The position numbers and the translations under genes are program-made. The notes under the pieces are model-generated. The model saw only the letters and a program-made list of their open reading frames with translations. It had not been told where the DNA came from and did no database searches. DNA of 64,000 bases from Kribbella pratensis (GTDB taxonomy: Bacteria; Actinomycetota; Actinomycetes; Propionibacteriales; Kribbellaceae), in NCBI RefSeq assembly GCF_004365355.1, contig NZ_SODP01000001.1, positions 1,185,473 through 1,249,472 on the forward strand, in the 5' to 3' direction. Below are positions 35,082 through 47,968 of the stretch, piece after piece (the stretch's first letter is position 1; every line of letters starts with the position of its first letter).

Positions 35082-35756
35082 GTGAGTCGAACCAGAACCG
35101 TGTGGCCGATCAAGGGAGGGGCGCTTCTCCTGGCCGCGGTGGCTCTGCTCGCCCTCGCGGGCTGCAGTGGCAAGCAAGAGAAGGCCGACAATCCGGGCGG
35201 AGCGATCATTCGCAGCAGCCAGGACCCGAACGGCTTGCGCGGCGCCACGCTCGACCAGCCGTACTCGATGCCCGCGACCACACTGACCGACACCGGCGGG
35301 AACCCGTTCAACCTGGTCACCTCGACGAAGAAACCGGTCACGCTGGTGTTCTTCGGTTACACGAACTGCCCGGACGTGTGCCCGACGGTGATGGCCGATG
35401 TGGCGTCCGCGCTGACGAAGCTCGATCAGCCGACGCGTGACCAGATCCAGATGCTGTTCATCACCACCGACCCGTCGCGCGACACCGGTCCGGTGATTCG
35501 CAAGTACCTGGACCGGTTCGACCCGTCGTTCACCGGGCTGACCGGGTCGCTGACGTCGATCAAGGACGTCGCCAAGGCGGTCGGCGTACCGGTGGAAGGG
35601 ATGCAGAAGCTTCCGTCCGGAGGGTACGAGGTCGGTCACGGAGCGCAGGTGATCGGCTTCGGCAAGAACGACAAGGCGAACGTGATCTGGCTGTCCAACG
35701 CCGCCATCGGTGATCTGGCGCACGACTTCGGCAAGCTGGTGGCGGACAACCAGTGA
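35082..35756 (+). CDS. SCO1/SenC-family copper-chaperone lipoprotein
   Basis: A 224-residue protein. GTG 35082 gives a lipoprotein signal ending LLALAGC (lipobox). The thioredoxin-like domain has GYTNCPDVCPTVMADV, the copper-binding CPDVCP pair, and the third ligand His in EVGHGAQVIGF. SCO1 proteins deliver copper to the CuA site of cytochrome oxidase on the outer membrane face. It starts 8 nt after trpA and overlaps the next gene by GTGA, forming a redox-related set with the following two genes. Confidence 0.9.
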   Translation: MSRTRTVWPIKGGALLLAAVALLALAGCSGKQEKADNPGGAIIRSSQDPNGLRGATLDQPYSMPATTLTDTGGNPFNLVTSTKKPVTLVFFGYTNCPDVCPTVMADVASALTKLDQPTRDQIQMLFITTDPSRDTGPVIRKYLDRFDPSFTGLTGSLTSIKDVAKAVGVPVEGMQKLPSGGYEVGHGAQVIGFGKNDKANVIWLSNAAIGDLAHDFGKLVADNQ

Positions 35757-36223
35757 AGGCTTGGTTCCTCTGGGTCTCGCTCATCGCGCGGCTCGTCCTC
35801 GGCAGTGTGATGCTGGTCGCCGGCGCGTTGAAGGTCACCGATCCAGAGACGGCTGCCCAGGCGGTCCGCGCGTACGAGCTGCTGCCGTCGTCGCTGGTCC
35901 AGCCGGTCGGCTGGGGGCTGCCGTTCCTGGAGATCGCGATCGGGTTGCTGTTGATCGTCGGTTTCGGTGTCCGCGCCTCGGCCGTCGCCGCCGGTGTTTT
36001 CATGATCGTGTTCATCGCCGCGGTGTCGTCCGCCTGGGCGCGCGGCCTGTCGATCGACTGCGGCTGCTTCGGCGGCGGCGGTCAGGTCGCCGCGGGCCAG
36101 ACGAAGTACCTGCAGGAGATCCTCCGGGACGTCGGCCTGCTGGCGCTGGCCGTCTGGCTGTGGATATACCCGGTCAGCAAGTTCGCAGTCGTATCCGAAC
36201 CGCAAGGAGTCACCGCGTCGTGA
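35753..36223 (+). CDS. MauE/DoxX-type redox membrane protein
   Basis: A 156-residue protein with four hydrophobic helices. The start KAWFLWVSLIARLVLGSVMLVAGALKVTDPE is typical of the MauE/DoxX group, and LSIDCGCFGGGG carries a CXC pair seen in MauE-like members that support disulfide chemistry. It is coupled by GTGA overlaps to SCO1 upstream and to the DsbA-like gene downstream, so a joint role in extracytoplasmic thiol oxidation or reduction is likely. Confidence 0.85.
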   Translation: MKAWFLWVSLIARLVLGSVMLVAGALKVTDPETAAQAVRAYELLPSSLVQPVGWGLPFLEIAIGLLLIVGFGVRASAVAAGVFMIVFIAAVSSAWARGLSIDCGCFGGGGQVAAGQTKYLQEILRDVGLLALAVWLWIYPVSKFAVVSEPQGVTAS

Positions 36224-36915
36224 GCACCACCAATCCGCTGCTGCAGCAGAACAAGCGCCGGATCTCACCTGGGATCGTCGTGGTGATCGTCCTGGTCCTG
36301 GCGCTCGCCGCCGGCGTCGGCGTGCAGTACTACCGCGGTCACTCCAAGGTCGAGGTCAGCTCGAACGGCCGGCCCGAGCCCGCGGTCATCACCGGCCCGG
36401 GCACGTCCGGCAAGGGCATCACGGTCGGCAAGGCCGGCGCGAAGGTCAACATCGACCTGTACCTCGACTTCCGCTGCCCGCACTGCGCGGAGTTCGAGGA
36501 GGCGAGCGGTGCGACCGTCGACAAGCTCGTCCAGGACGGTACGGCCACGCTGACCTACTGGCCGCTGCAGTTCGTGAACCCGGACGCCTCGCCGCGGCTG
36601 GCCAACGCGTTCGCCGCGGCCGCCGCCAACGGCAAGGCGCTGAGCTTCGCCGACGAGATGTACGGCGACTTCTCGAAGTCCTGGACCACGGACCAGCTGA
36701 TCGAACTCGGCAAGCAGCTCGACGTCGGCGACGAGAAGTTCCAGCAGGCGTTGCAGGACAACACGTACGCGGGCTGGCTGGAGTCGGTCGGCAAGGCGGC
36801 CGACGAGCGCGGGGTGACCGGGACGCCGACGGTCTACGTCAACGGCAAGCAGTTGCCGGCGGACCAGCTCAGCTCCGAGGGGCTGCAGAACGCCGTCGAC
36901 GCGGTTGCAAGCTGA
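36220..36915 (+). CDS. Membrane-anchored DsbA/DsbG-like thiol-disulfide oxidoreductase
   Basis: A 231-residue protein: one N-terminal TM anchor (about 18-36) and an extracytoplasmic thioredoxin-fold domain with the CPHC active site (Cys86, Cys89) and the cis-proline loop VTGTPTVYVNG. It belongs to the Thioredoxin_4 class. It starts with GTG overlapping the MauE-like gene. It probably receives or donates electrons through that membrane protein. Confidence 0.9.
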   Translation: MSTTNPLLQQNKRRISPGIVVVIVLVLALAAGVGVQYYRGHSKVEVSSNGRPEPAVITGPGTSGKGITVGKAGAKVNIDLYLDFRCPHCAEFEEASGATVDKLVQDGTATLTYWPLQFVNPDASPRLANAFAAAAANGKALSFADEMYGDFSKSWTTDQLIELGKQLDVGDEKFQQALQDNTYAGWLESVGKAADERGVTGTPTVYVNGKQLPADQLSSEGLQNAVDAVAS

Positions 36916-36979
36916 GGCCCCATCGTGACCGTGCGTTCCTGGCAGTGGTCTGGTGGGTCGAGTAGCGTTCCCCCTTGCC

Positions 36980-38038
36980 ATGTCTAGTCTGATTCCCGCC
37001 GTGATGGTTCCGGCGTTCATCCCCAGCCCGAGCCAGGGTGTCTGGCACGTCTTCGGCCTTCCGATCCGCGCGTACGCGCTGTGCATCCTGGCTGGCATCT
37101 TCGTCGGCTACTGGCTCGGTCGCCGCCGCTGGGTGGCGCGCGGCGGGTCCGCGCCGGTGCTCGCCGACATCATGTTCTGGGCCATCCCGTTCGGGCTGGT
37201 CGGCGCGCGGATCTACCACGTGGTCACCGACGCCGAGCTGTACTTCGGCGAGGGCCGGCATCCGATCGACGCGCTGAAGATCTGGCACGGCGGGCTCGGC
37301 ATCTGGGGTGCGGTCGGATTCGGCGCACTTGGGGCGTGGATCGCCTGCCGGCGCGCGAAGGTCCCGTTCCTGGCGGTCGCGGACGCGATGGCGCCCGGGA
37401 TCGCGCTGGCGCAGGTGTTCGGCCGCTTCGGCAACTACTTCAACCAGGAACTCTTCGGCCGCCCGACCACGAAGCCGTGGGGCCTGGAGATCTCACCCGA
37501 ACACCGCCCGGCCGGGTACGCCGACTTCGCCACCTTCCACCCGACGTTCCTGTACGAAGCGGTCTGGAACCTGGGTGTCGTCGCCCTGGTCATCCTGGTG
37601 GACCGCCGCTACAAACTGGGCCACGGCCGCGCCTTCTTCCTGTACGTCGCCGGCTACACCGCCGGCCGCGCCTGGATCGAGAACATGCGCATCGACACCG
37701 TGAACCACTTTTTGGGCCTGCGCCTGAACGTCTGGACCGCCCTGATCCTGTTCGTCCTCGCCGTAGTCGCCTTCATCGTGAGCGCCAAGCGCTACCCGGG
37801 CCAGGAAGACATCTCCACCGGGCCCGCCGCCGGCAAGCCGGCCACGGAGGCCTCCGTCGAGCCGACCGAAGCGAACGCGGACGCGACCACAGACGAGACG
37901 TCCGACCCTGCGACTGCGAGCGAGCCGCCGGCCGAGTCCGGCGCCCCGGACGCAGATGGTGACTCCGCTGCCGAGGGGAAACCGCAGCCGAAGGTTGACG
38001 TGAAGAACGGCACCGATTCAGATAGGTCTCGTGACTGA
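36980..38038 (+). CDS. lgt: Prolipoprotein diacylglyceryl transferase (Lgt)
   Basis: A 352-residue membrane enzyme that moves diacylglycerol from phosphatidylglycerol to the lipobox cysteine. GLVGARIYHV, IWHGGLGIWGA and the signature GRFGNYFNQELFG are present. About 70 C-terminal residues form an acidic A/E/D/T-rich tail, common in actinobacterial Lgt. ATG 36980 (MSSLIPAVMVPAFIPSP) was chosen over the longer frame. It overlaps the next gene by 8 nt. Confidence 0.95.
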   Translation: MSSLIPAVMVPAFIPSPSQGVWHVFGLPIRAYALCILAGIFVGYWLGRRRWVARGGSAPVLADIMFWAIPFGLVGARIYHVVTDAELYFGEGRHPIDALKIWHGGLGIWGAVGFGALGAWIACRRAKVPFLAVADAMAPGIALAQVFGRFGNYFNQELFGRPTTKPWGLEISPEHRPAGYADFATFHPTFLYEAVWNLGVVALVILVDRRYKLGHGRAFFLYVAGYTAGRAWIENMRIDTVNHFLGLRLNVWTALILFVLAVVAFIVSAKRYPGQEDISTGPAAGKPATEASVEPTEANADATTDETSDPATASEPPAESGAPDADGDSAAEGKPQPKVDVKNGTDSDRSRD

Positions 38039-38756
38039 GTCGCCTCAGGCTTCGAACGAGCATCACGGGGACCACACGCACCGTGATGTGAACGGCGGCT
38101 GGCTCAGGCCGGCCGTGTTCGGCGCGATGGACGGCCTGGTGTCGAACTTCGCGCTGATCGCCGGCATGGACGGCGGCACCAGCTCCGGTTCGAAGTTCAT
38201 CATCCTGGCGGGCCTCGCCGGCCTGGCCGCGGGCGCGTTCTCGATGGCGGCGGGGGAGTACACCTCGGTCGCCTCCCAGCGCGAGCTCGCCCACGCCGAG
38301 ATCGAGATCGAGCGCAAGGAGATCCACAAGCACCCCGTCGACGAGGAGATCGAGCTCGCCGAGACGTACCGCGCGAAGGGCCTCGACCCGGACCTGGCCA
38401 GCAAGGTCGCCAAGCAGTTCCACGCGAACCCGGAGCAGGCCCTCGAGGAACACGTCCGCGAAGAGCTCGGCATCGATCCCGCCGACCTCCCGAATCCGGT
38501 GATCGCGGCGGCCTCGTCGTTCATCTGCTTCGCGGTCGGCGCCTTCATCCCGCTGGCGCCGTACCTGTTCGGCGCAGGCAGCGTCGTACCGTCCCTGATC
38601 CTCTCCCTGACGGCCCTGTTCGTCTGCGGCGCGGTCGTCTCCCGCGTCACCAGCCGTTCCTGGTGGTACTCCGGGCTCCGCCAGCTCCTCCTCGGCGCCG
38701 CCGCAGCCGCCCTCACCTACTTCGTCGGCACCCTGGTCGGGCCAGGAATCGGCTGA
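38031..38756 (+). CDS. VIT1/CCC1-family transporter
   Basis: A 241-residue protein. WLRPAVFGAMDGLVSNFALIAGM is the family N-terminus, AAGEYTSVASQRELAHAEIEIERKEI is the acidic metal-binding helix pair after TM2, and two further TM regions close the protein. Family members move iron or manganese into stores or out of the cell. A His-rich EHHGDHTHRD stretch precedes TM1. The start is GTG at 38031, inside the lgt stop region. Confidence 0.9.
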   Translation: MTESPQASNEHHGDHTHRDVNGGWLRPAVFGAMDGLVSNFALIAGMDGGTSSGSKFIILAGLAGLAAGAFSMAAGEYTSVASQRELAHAEIEIERKEIHKHPVDEEIELAETYRAKGLDPDLASKVAKQFHANPEQALEEHVREELGIDPADLPNPVIAAASSFICFAVGAFIPLAPYLFGAGSVVPSLILSLTALFVCGAVVSRVTSRSWWYSGLRQLLLGAAAAALTYFVGTLVGPGIG

Positions 38757-38848
38757 CCGAGAACCGACGGCGGGGTATCGCCGGCGCTACCTACGGAGTC
38801 GATCCAGCGTGATGGTTCGGACCGCCGGCTCCGCCTTAGCTTGAGCGC

Positions 38849-39679
38849 ATGACGTCGACCACCTTCCTCCGTCCGTGGCAGGCGCTCAGCGCCGTCGCAC
38901 TCACTGCTGCGGCGCTCGTCGTCGCCTTCGTGCTGGCTCCGGCCACACTCGCGAGCACCGCGGCGACCTCCGGCCTCGCGAGTGAGAGCCGGCTCATCGC
39001 GACCTTTCGCAGCGCGTTCGTCGGCTACTGGCGTACCGGTGCCGCCGGCTTCGGCTCTGAGCTCCAGCCTGTCGTCGACTACTGGTTCCGCTACCACGTG
39101 GCCAAGGCGCTCCTCGCCGCGGCGTTGCTGGCGGTACTGATCGTCCTCGGCGTACTGAGCTGGCGGACGTCCCTCCGGGTCAGCGGTGTCCGCGCAGCCG
39201 GCCTCGCAGTGAGTGGTGTCCTGTCGACCGCTCTGGCGGTGGTCTCACTGGCGGCGGTGATGGCCAATATCCACGGAATGGCGGCGCCGTTCGGCTCCCT
39301 CTTACCGATGCTGTTCGGCGCTCCTAACGCCTCAACCGGCCCGCTGCCGGACACCCTGTCCCAGATCAGGCAACGCCTGGCCGACGGGCAGAACTCGCCC
39401 GCCCTGGAGGTGATCCGCAGCGACTATGTCAAGTTCCACGCGGTGATGGCTGTGGAGGGCACGATCGTGGTCATCGTTCTCGTCGTCCTCAGCGTCGTGC
39501 TGTGGCGCGGGTTCAGGAGGACGGATCGGGCCGAGCGGCGGGCCAGGCGACTGCTGGCGGCGTACGGCGTCTTCATCCCGCTGCTGACGCTGGCACTGGC
39601 AGTCATCGTGGTGGCGAACGCGACCACCGCGGCCCAGCCGCTACCCGGCCTCGAATCCTTCTTCGCCGGCGGCTGGTAG
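38849..39679 (+). CDS. Hypothetical five-helix membrane protein
   Basis: A 276-residue protein not assigned to a family. Hydrophobic segments lie at about 12-36, 86-106, 117-141, 204-222 and 240-258. The loop between the first two (about 37-85) and a 60-residue loop near 145-203 probably face outside. No catalytic motif is visible. A possible -10 TAGCTT lies just upstream of the ATG. Its 3' end overlaps the opposing acdS gene by 39 nt. Confidence 0.65.
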   Translation: MTSTTFLRPWQALSAVALTAAALVVAFVLAPATLASTAATSGLASESRLIATFRSAFVGYWRTGAAGFGSELQPVVDYWFRYHVAKALLAAALLAVLIVLGVLSWRTSLRVSGVRAAGLAVSGVLSTALAVVSLAAVMANIHGMAAPFGSLLPMLFGAPNASTGPLPDTLSQIRQRLADGQNSPALEVIRSDYVKFHAVMAVEGTIVVIVLVVLSVVLWRGFRRTDRAERRARRLLAAYGVFIPLLTLALAVIVVANATTAAQPLPGLESFFAGGW

Positions 39680-40702
39680 CTGTATCGGCTGAGACTGCGT
39701 GAACAGGCCGCTGTAGGCGTTGAGTGCAGGCTGGCCGCCGAGGTGGGCGTACAGGACGGTGGAGTCCTTCGGGATGTCGCCGTTCCGGATCAGGTCGATC
39801 AGGCCCGCCATCGACTTCCCCTCGTAGACCGGGTCGATGATCATCCCCTCGAGCTGCCCGGTCAGCCGGATCGCGTCGAGCGTGGATTGCACAGGGATGC
39901 CGTACTCGTCCCCGGCCCAGCCCTCCAGCACCGTGATCTCGTCGTCCCGCAGTTCGCGGCCCAATGCGATCAGCGAAGCGGTCGCCCGGGCGATCCGCTC
40001 GACCTGATCTCGCGTCTCCTGCAGTTTCGCGCTCGCGTCGATCCCGATCACCCGCCGCGGCCGGTCCTGCCCGGCAAACCCGGCGATCATCCCCGCGTGC
40101 GTCGATCCGGTGACCGAGCACACCACGATCGTGTCGAAGAAGATCCCGAGCTCCTGTTCCTGCTGCTCCACCTCGTACGCCCACTGCGCGAACCCGAGTC
40201 CGCCGAGCCGATGGTCCGAGGCGCCGGCCGGGATGGCGTACGGCGTACCGCCGCGTGCCTGCACGTCCTCGAGCGCCTGCTTCCAGCTGTCCTTGAACCC
40301 GATCCCGAACCCGGCCGGATCGAGCCGCACCTCGGCGCCCATGATCCGGCTGAGGAGAATGTTGCCGACCCGGTCGTTGAGCGCATCCGGCCAGTCCACC
40401 CAGTTCTCCTGGACCAGCACCGCCTTCAACCCCACCTTCGCGGCGACCGCGGCGACCTGGCGGGTGTGGTTCGACTGGTACCCGCCGATCGACACCAACG
40501 TGTCGGCTCCTTGCGCGAGCGCGTCCGGGATCAGGTACTCGAGCTTCCGCGTCTTGTTCCCGCCGTACGCCAGTCCCGAGTTGCAGTCCTCCCGCTTGGC
40601 CCACACCTTCGCCCCACCCAAGTACGCCGACAGCCGCTCGAGCGGATGCACCGGGCTGGGACCGAACAACAACGGATACCTCGGAAAGTCGGCAAGCGAC
40701 AT
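39641..40702 (-). CDS. acdS: 1-aminocyclopropane-1-carboxylate deaminase (AcdS)
   Basis: A 353-residue PLP enzyme of the usual AcdS length. [23 protein letters not shown] is the diagnostic block, with the PLP lysine at about residue 50. The Glu in [10 protein letters not shown] and the Leu in [10 protein letters not shown] correspond to the pair (Glu295/Leu322) that separates true ACC deaminases from D-cysteine desulfhydrases. The reaction gives ammonia and 2-oxobutanoate from the ethylene precursor ACC, typical of plant-associated bacteria. A strong GAGGAGG SD precedes the ATG at 40702. No Lrp-type AcdR gene is adjacent. Confidence 0.93.
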   Translation of the reverse strand: MSLADFPRYPLLFGPSPVHPLERLSAYLGGAKVWAKREDCNSGLAYGGNKTRKLEYLIPDALAQGADTLVSIGGYQSNHTRQVAAVAAKVGLKAVLVQENWVDWPDALNDRVGNILLSRIMGAEVRLDPAGFGIGFKDSWKQALEDVQARGGTPYAIPAGASDHRLGGLGFAQWAYEVEQQEQELGIFFDTIVVCSVTGSTHAGMIAGFAGQDRPRRVIGIDASAKLQETRDQVERIARATASLIALGRELRDDEITVLEGWAGDEYGIPVQSTLDAIRLTGQLEGMIIDPVYEGKSMAGLIDLIRNGDIPKDSTVLYAHLGGQPALNAYSGLFTQSQPIQLPAAGEEGFEAG

Positions 40703-40734
40703 GGATCCTCCTCAGTTGGACTACCGTCAGCTGG

Positions 40735-41502
40735 GTGTTCCCGCCCGAGACCGACCTCCGCCCGGCCGCCTATCTCGAACAAGTCGGCACCATCTTCGCC
40801 CGCTTCGGCAACGACACCCAGGACTCCGGAAACATCTCGTACGGCGTCCGAACCGCCGACGCCAGGTACTTCGTCAAGACCGCCGGCGACCCGGACAACC
40901 CCACGCCGTACCTCGACTTCGACGGCCGCGTAGCTCTCCTCCGCAACGCCGTCGAGTTCGCGCGCTCGGTCGACCATCCCGCCCTGCCGACCCTGCACGC
41001 GGTAATCGAATCCCCAGCCGGCCCGGTGCTCGTCTACGAATGGCGCGACGGCGAGCTACTCGGCGCCTCCCGCGACCGCTTCAAGGCGCTCCCCACCGAG
41101 GAGATCCTCGCCGCACTCAACAGTCTGTACGACCTCCACGCCGCCCTCGACGAGGCCGGCTGGGTCGAAGGCGACTTCTACGACTCCTCGATGCTGTACG
41201 ACTTCCCGGCGCAACGCCTGACGGTCATAGACCTCGACAGCTACCACCGCGGCCCATTCGTCAACACGATGGGCCGCATGTTCGGCTCCAGCCGCTACAT
41301 GGCTCCCGAGGAGCACGTCCTGGGAGCCCTCATCGACACCCGAACCACCGCCTACGTGATGGCCCGCACGGCCCAGATCTTCCTCACGGACCCACGGTCA
41401 TCCCTCGACGCCGTACTCACCGAAGCCACCACAACCCGCTTCCCGACCTACCGGGCCTTTCACGAGGCATGGCTGACCGCCTCGTCCACGATCGACGGCT
41501 GA
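40735..41502 (+). CDS. Protein-kinase-fold phosphotransferase
   Basis: A 255-residue kinase-like protein. VRTADARYFVKTAGD contains the candidate ATP-binding Lys, LVYEWRDGELL is the hinge region, EGDFYDSSMLYDF resembles the catalytic loop, LTVIDLDSY resembles the Mg-binding DFG, and RMFGSSRYMAPEEHVLG is like the eukaryotic-type APE activation segment. Whether it phosphorylates proteins or small molecules is unclear. It is divergent from acdS with 32 bp between starts and probably has a very short leader. It overlaps the convergent APH gene by 43 nt. Confidence 0.75.
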   Translation: MFPPETDLRPAAYLEQVGTIFARFGNDTQDSGNISYGVRTADARYFVKTAGDPDNPTPYLDFDGRVALLRNAVEFARSVDHPALPTLHAVIESPAGPVLVYEWRDGELLGASRDRFKALPTEEILAALNSLYDLHAALDEAGWVEGDFYDSSMLYDFPAQRLTVIDLDSYHRGPFVNTMGRMFGSSRYMAPEEHVLGALIDTRTTAYVMARTAQIFLTDPRSSLDAVLTEATTTRFPTYRAFHEAWLTASSTIDG

Positions 41503-42317
41503 GCGACCAGGCGGTCGAGGTGCTCGCCAGGGTCGGGCTGCGTCAGCGCCCAGGCGGCTCGGGCGACGAGGGTGATCGCCGCAGTCAGCACGGCGCCCCG
41601 GCGTACGTCGGCCGTCTGCCACGCGCCAGAACTGCCTGCCTGATAAGCGTCGACGAGTTCGTCGATCGGCGCCCGGGTGGACTGCAGCAGGTAGCCGAGG
41701 TCGAACCCGAGCGGTCCGATGCCGAACTGGTCGAAGTCCACCGCGATCACGTCGTCACCGTCGCGCCGGAGCAGGTTCGGCGGATGGATGTCGCCGTGCA
41801 CGAGCAGGTGCGGCAGCCGATCGAGCTCCAGGAGTACGTCCGTCCGGCGGTTCCACAGCTCCCGGCACAGTCGCCGTACGTCGGCCGGCAGGACGTCGGC
41901 CGTCGCACAGCCCGCCCACCCGCCGTGGGCCGCGTCGTCGTCGAGCCGGTCCCGCAGGATCCGCCGGGCGAACCAGCTCGCCGGCTCCACCCGGTTGAGC
42001 CCGAACCGGCCGATCGCCTCGGCTGCCTCGGCCACTGACACCGGGCCTGGTTCGACCGCCTCGGTCCTCAGCGTGATCCCGTCCGGATCGCTCTCGACCT
42101 TCACGGCTCTCGGTGCCCGCAGTCCCTTGGTCCACTCGAGTACGCCGCTCCGCGCGACCTCGGCCTCACGCCGCCAGTACCCGTACCGCCCCGGTCGTTC
42201 GTCTCCGGGCACCAGCCTTTTGACCACGGTCCCGTCCGGGGTTCGCCACACGCCGGCGTGCGCGATCCCCTTTGCGGGCGCGAGCAATGTCCAGGCGTCC
42301 CCAGGCCTCCATCGCAT
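41460..42317 (-). CDS. Aminoglycoside phosphotransferase (APH)-family protein
   Basis: A 285-residue APH/choline-kinase-fold protein. PHLLVHGDIHPPNLLRRDGDD is the catalytic loop (HGDXHXXN) and VIAVDFDQFGIGPLGFDLGYLL the metal-binding loop. VWRTPDGTVVKRL holds the ATP-site Lys. It is a paralogue of the adjacent upstream gene, which is frameshifted. The substrate is unknown; most such genomic APH genes are not resistance genes. Confidence 0.85.
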   Translation of the reverse strand: MRWRPGDAWTLLAPAKGIAHAGVWRTPDGTVVKRLVPGDERPGRYGYWRREAEVARSGVLEWTKGLRAPRAVKVESDPDGITLRTEAVEPGPVSVAEAAEAIGRFGLNRVEPASWFARRILRDRLDDDAAHGGWAGCATADVLPADVRRLCRELWNRRTDVLLELDRLPHLLVHGDIHPPNLLRRDGDDVIAVDFDQFGIGPLGFDLGYLLQSTRAPIDELVDAYQAGSSGAWQTADVRRGAVLTAAITLVARAAWALTQPDPGEHLDRLVAQPSIVDEAVSHAS

Positions 42318-42358
42318 CGCGGAGATTTATCACCACCAAGGGTCATGAACGGACACTC

Positions 42359-42372
42359 GACGTGATCACGTC
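42359..42372. promoter_or_regulatory. Perfect 14-bp palindrome upstream of the APH-family gene
   Basis: GACGTGATCACGTC reads identically on both strands. It covers the stop codon of the frameshifted APH copy and lies 42 bp upstream of the intact APH start at 42317 (minus strand), where an operator could sit. No cognate regulator is nearby. Confidence 0.4.
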
Positions 42373-43180
42373 ACGAGCTCAACCCCCTCCTCCACGGTCG
42401 CGGCCAGCTTCGCCAGCCGCTGGAGGTGCTCGCCGGGGTCCGGTCGGTCTACCGCCCATGCGACGCGGGAGACGCCGGTGTACGCCGCCACCAACACCGC
42501 CCCGCACCTCCCACCTCCGTACGCCGTCACGAGGTCGTCCAGTGGGGCGTCGGTTGCCAGCAGTAGGTAGCCCAGGTCGAAGCCGGCCGGGCCGAGGCCG
42601 AACTGCTCCCAGTCGATCGCGACCACGTCATCGCCGTCCCGTCCGAGCAGGTTCACCGGATGCGCGTCCCCGTGCGTAGGCACCCGTGAAAGCCCATCCA
42701 GTACGGCCAGCGCCGCCTCGCGCCGAGCCCACAGCTCCTCGATCGCCGGCGAACTCAGGCCTGCTCGTGTCAGCGCATCCCACCCACCCCGCAGCTCCAC
42801 GGTCCGCAGACGGTCCGCAGTACGTCCCGAGCACCCCATCCAGGCTCAGCCACCGAACAGCCCGCGAACCGCCCCAGAGCCCCAGCCAGCCCCTCTGGAG
42901 TCCATGAGGCGGCAGGCGCGTAGGCCATCCGCAGCGTGATCCCCGCCGCGTCTCGATCCACAGCCAAGCAGGCGGGCGCCCGAAGCCCCGGCGTACCCGC
43001 AACGATGCCGGACTCGGCGACCAGCGCCTGGCGCTCCCAATAGGCGTGATGGCGTAGATCCTCGACGCCGGGCAGCAGCCGTTTGACCACCTGGCCGTCG
43101 GGAGTCAGCCAGACACCGCCGGTGGCTTGGCCGGTGCCGGAGGTGAGTGGTCGCCAGTCGGGGGAGGGCTGCCAGGACAT
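42366..43180 (-). pseudogene. APH-family phosphotransferase, frameshifted by an 11-bp duplication
   Basis: The N-terminal half (from ATG 43180: LTPDGQVVKRLLPGVED... to GWGARDVLRT) and the C-terminal half (RLRTVELRGGWDALTRAG...VPTHGDAHPVNLLGRDGDD...VAIDWEQFGLGPAGFDLGYLLL) lie in different frames. The break coincides with a tandem duplication of ACGGTCCGCAG at 42799-42809 and 42810-42820. Removing one copy restores a single frame of about 267 residues, similar to the intact paralogue downstream. The break could also be a sequencing error or phase-variable, but it reads as a recent inactivation. Confidence 0.85.
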
Positions 43181-43276
43181 AGGAACGGCCTATCAGGATC
43201 CGGCGGTCTCGACAGGTGAATTTCAGGCCTCGTGGGTGGTTGTGGGGGCAGTGGACTGGGAAGATAGGAGGCTAGT

Positions 43277-43294
43277 AGTGAGCGCTTGCTTACT
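43277..43294. promoter_or_regulatory. TetR-operator-like near-palindrome
   Basis: AGTGAGC and GCTTACT (6 of 7 bases complementary) flank a 4-bp centre. The shape and AGCGCTTGCT core resemble TetR-family operators. It overlaps the start of the short ORF at 43278 and lies 136 bp upstream of gltB. No TetR gene is in the window. Confidence 0.35.
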
Positions 43295-43355
43295 GTGGGT
43301 CATCAAGGCGTTGCGCGGTGGACGGAAAGTCCATCTGGTGGGCGTCATGAGGTAG
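43278..43355 (+). CDS. Short SD-led ORF upstream of gltB (possible leader peptide)
   Basis: GTG 43278 opens a 25-codon frame (begins SACLLWVIKALRGGRK, ends VGVMR) with a textbook AGGAGG at 43266-43271, six bases upstream. It ends 74 nt before gltB. The product is short, basic and partly hydrophobic, and is not rich in Glu or Gln, so a classical attenuation peptide is not evident. It could be a leader, a small membrane peptide or chance. gltB itself has only a weak SD. Confidence 0.4.
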   Translation: MSACLLWVIKALRGGRKVHLVGVMR

Positions 43356-43429
43356 TCTCGGGACACCCGGCTTGGGCCAATGTTGTCCCGCGGCCAGTTG
43401 TTTGACCGTAGGACGACGGGAGCTCCTGG

Positions 43430-47967
<4,538 letters not shown>

Positions 47968-47968
<1 letters not shown>

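Noticed and set aside
42770..43180. A separate 136-residue gene and a separate 157-residue gene (42366-42839).
   Set aside because: They are the two halves of one APH-family gene broken by the 11-bp duplication.
43083..43355. A 90-codon ORF upstream of gltB.
   Set aside because: Its 5' part is antisense to the frameshifted kinase gene; only the last 25 codons, with their own SD and GTG, are plausible.
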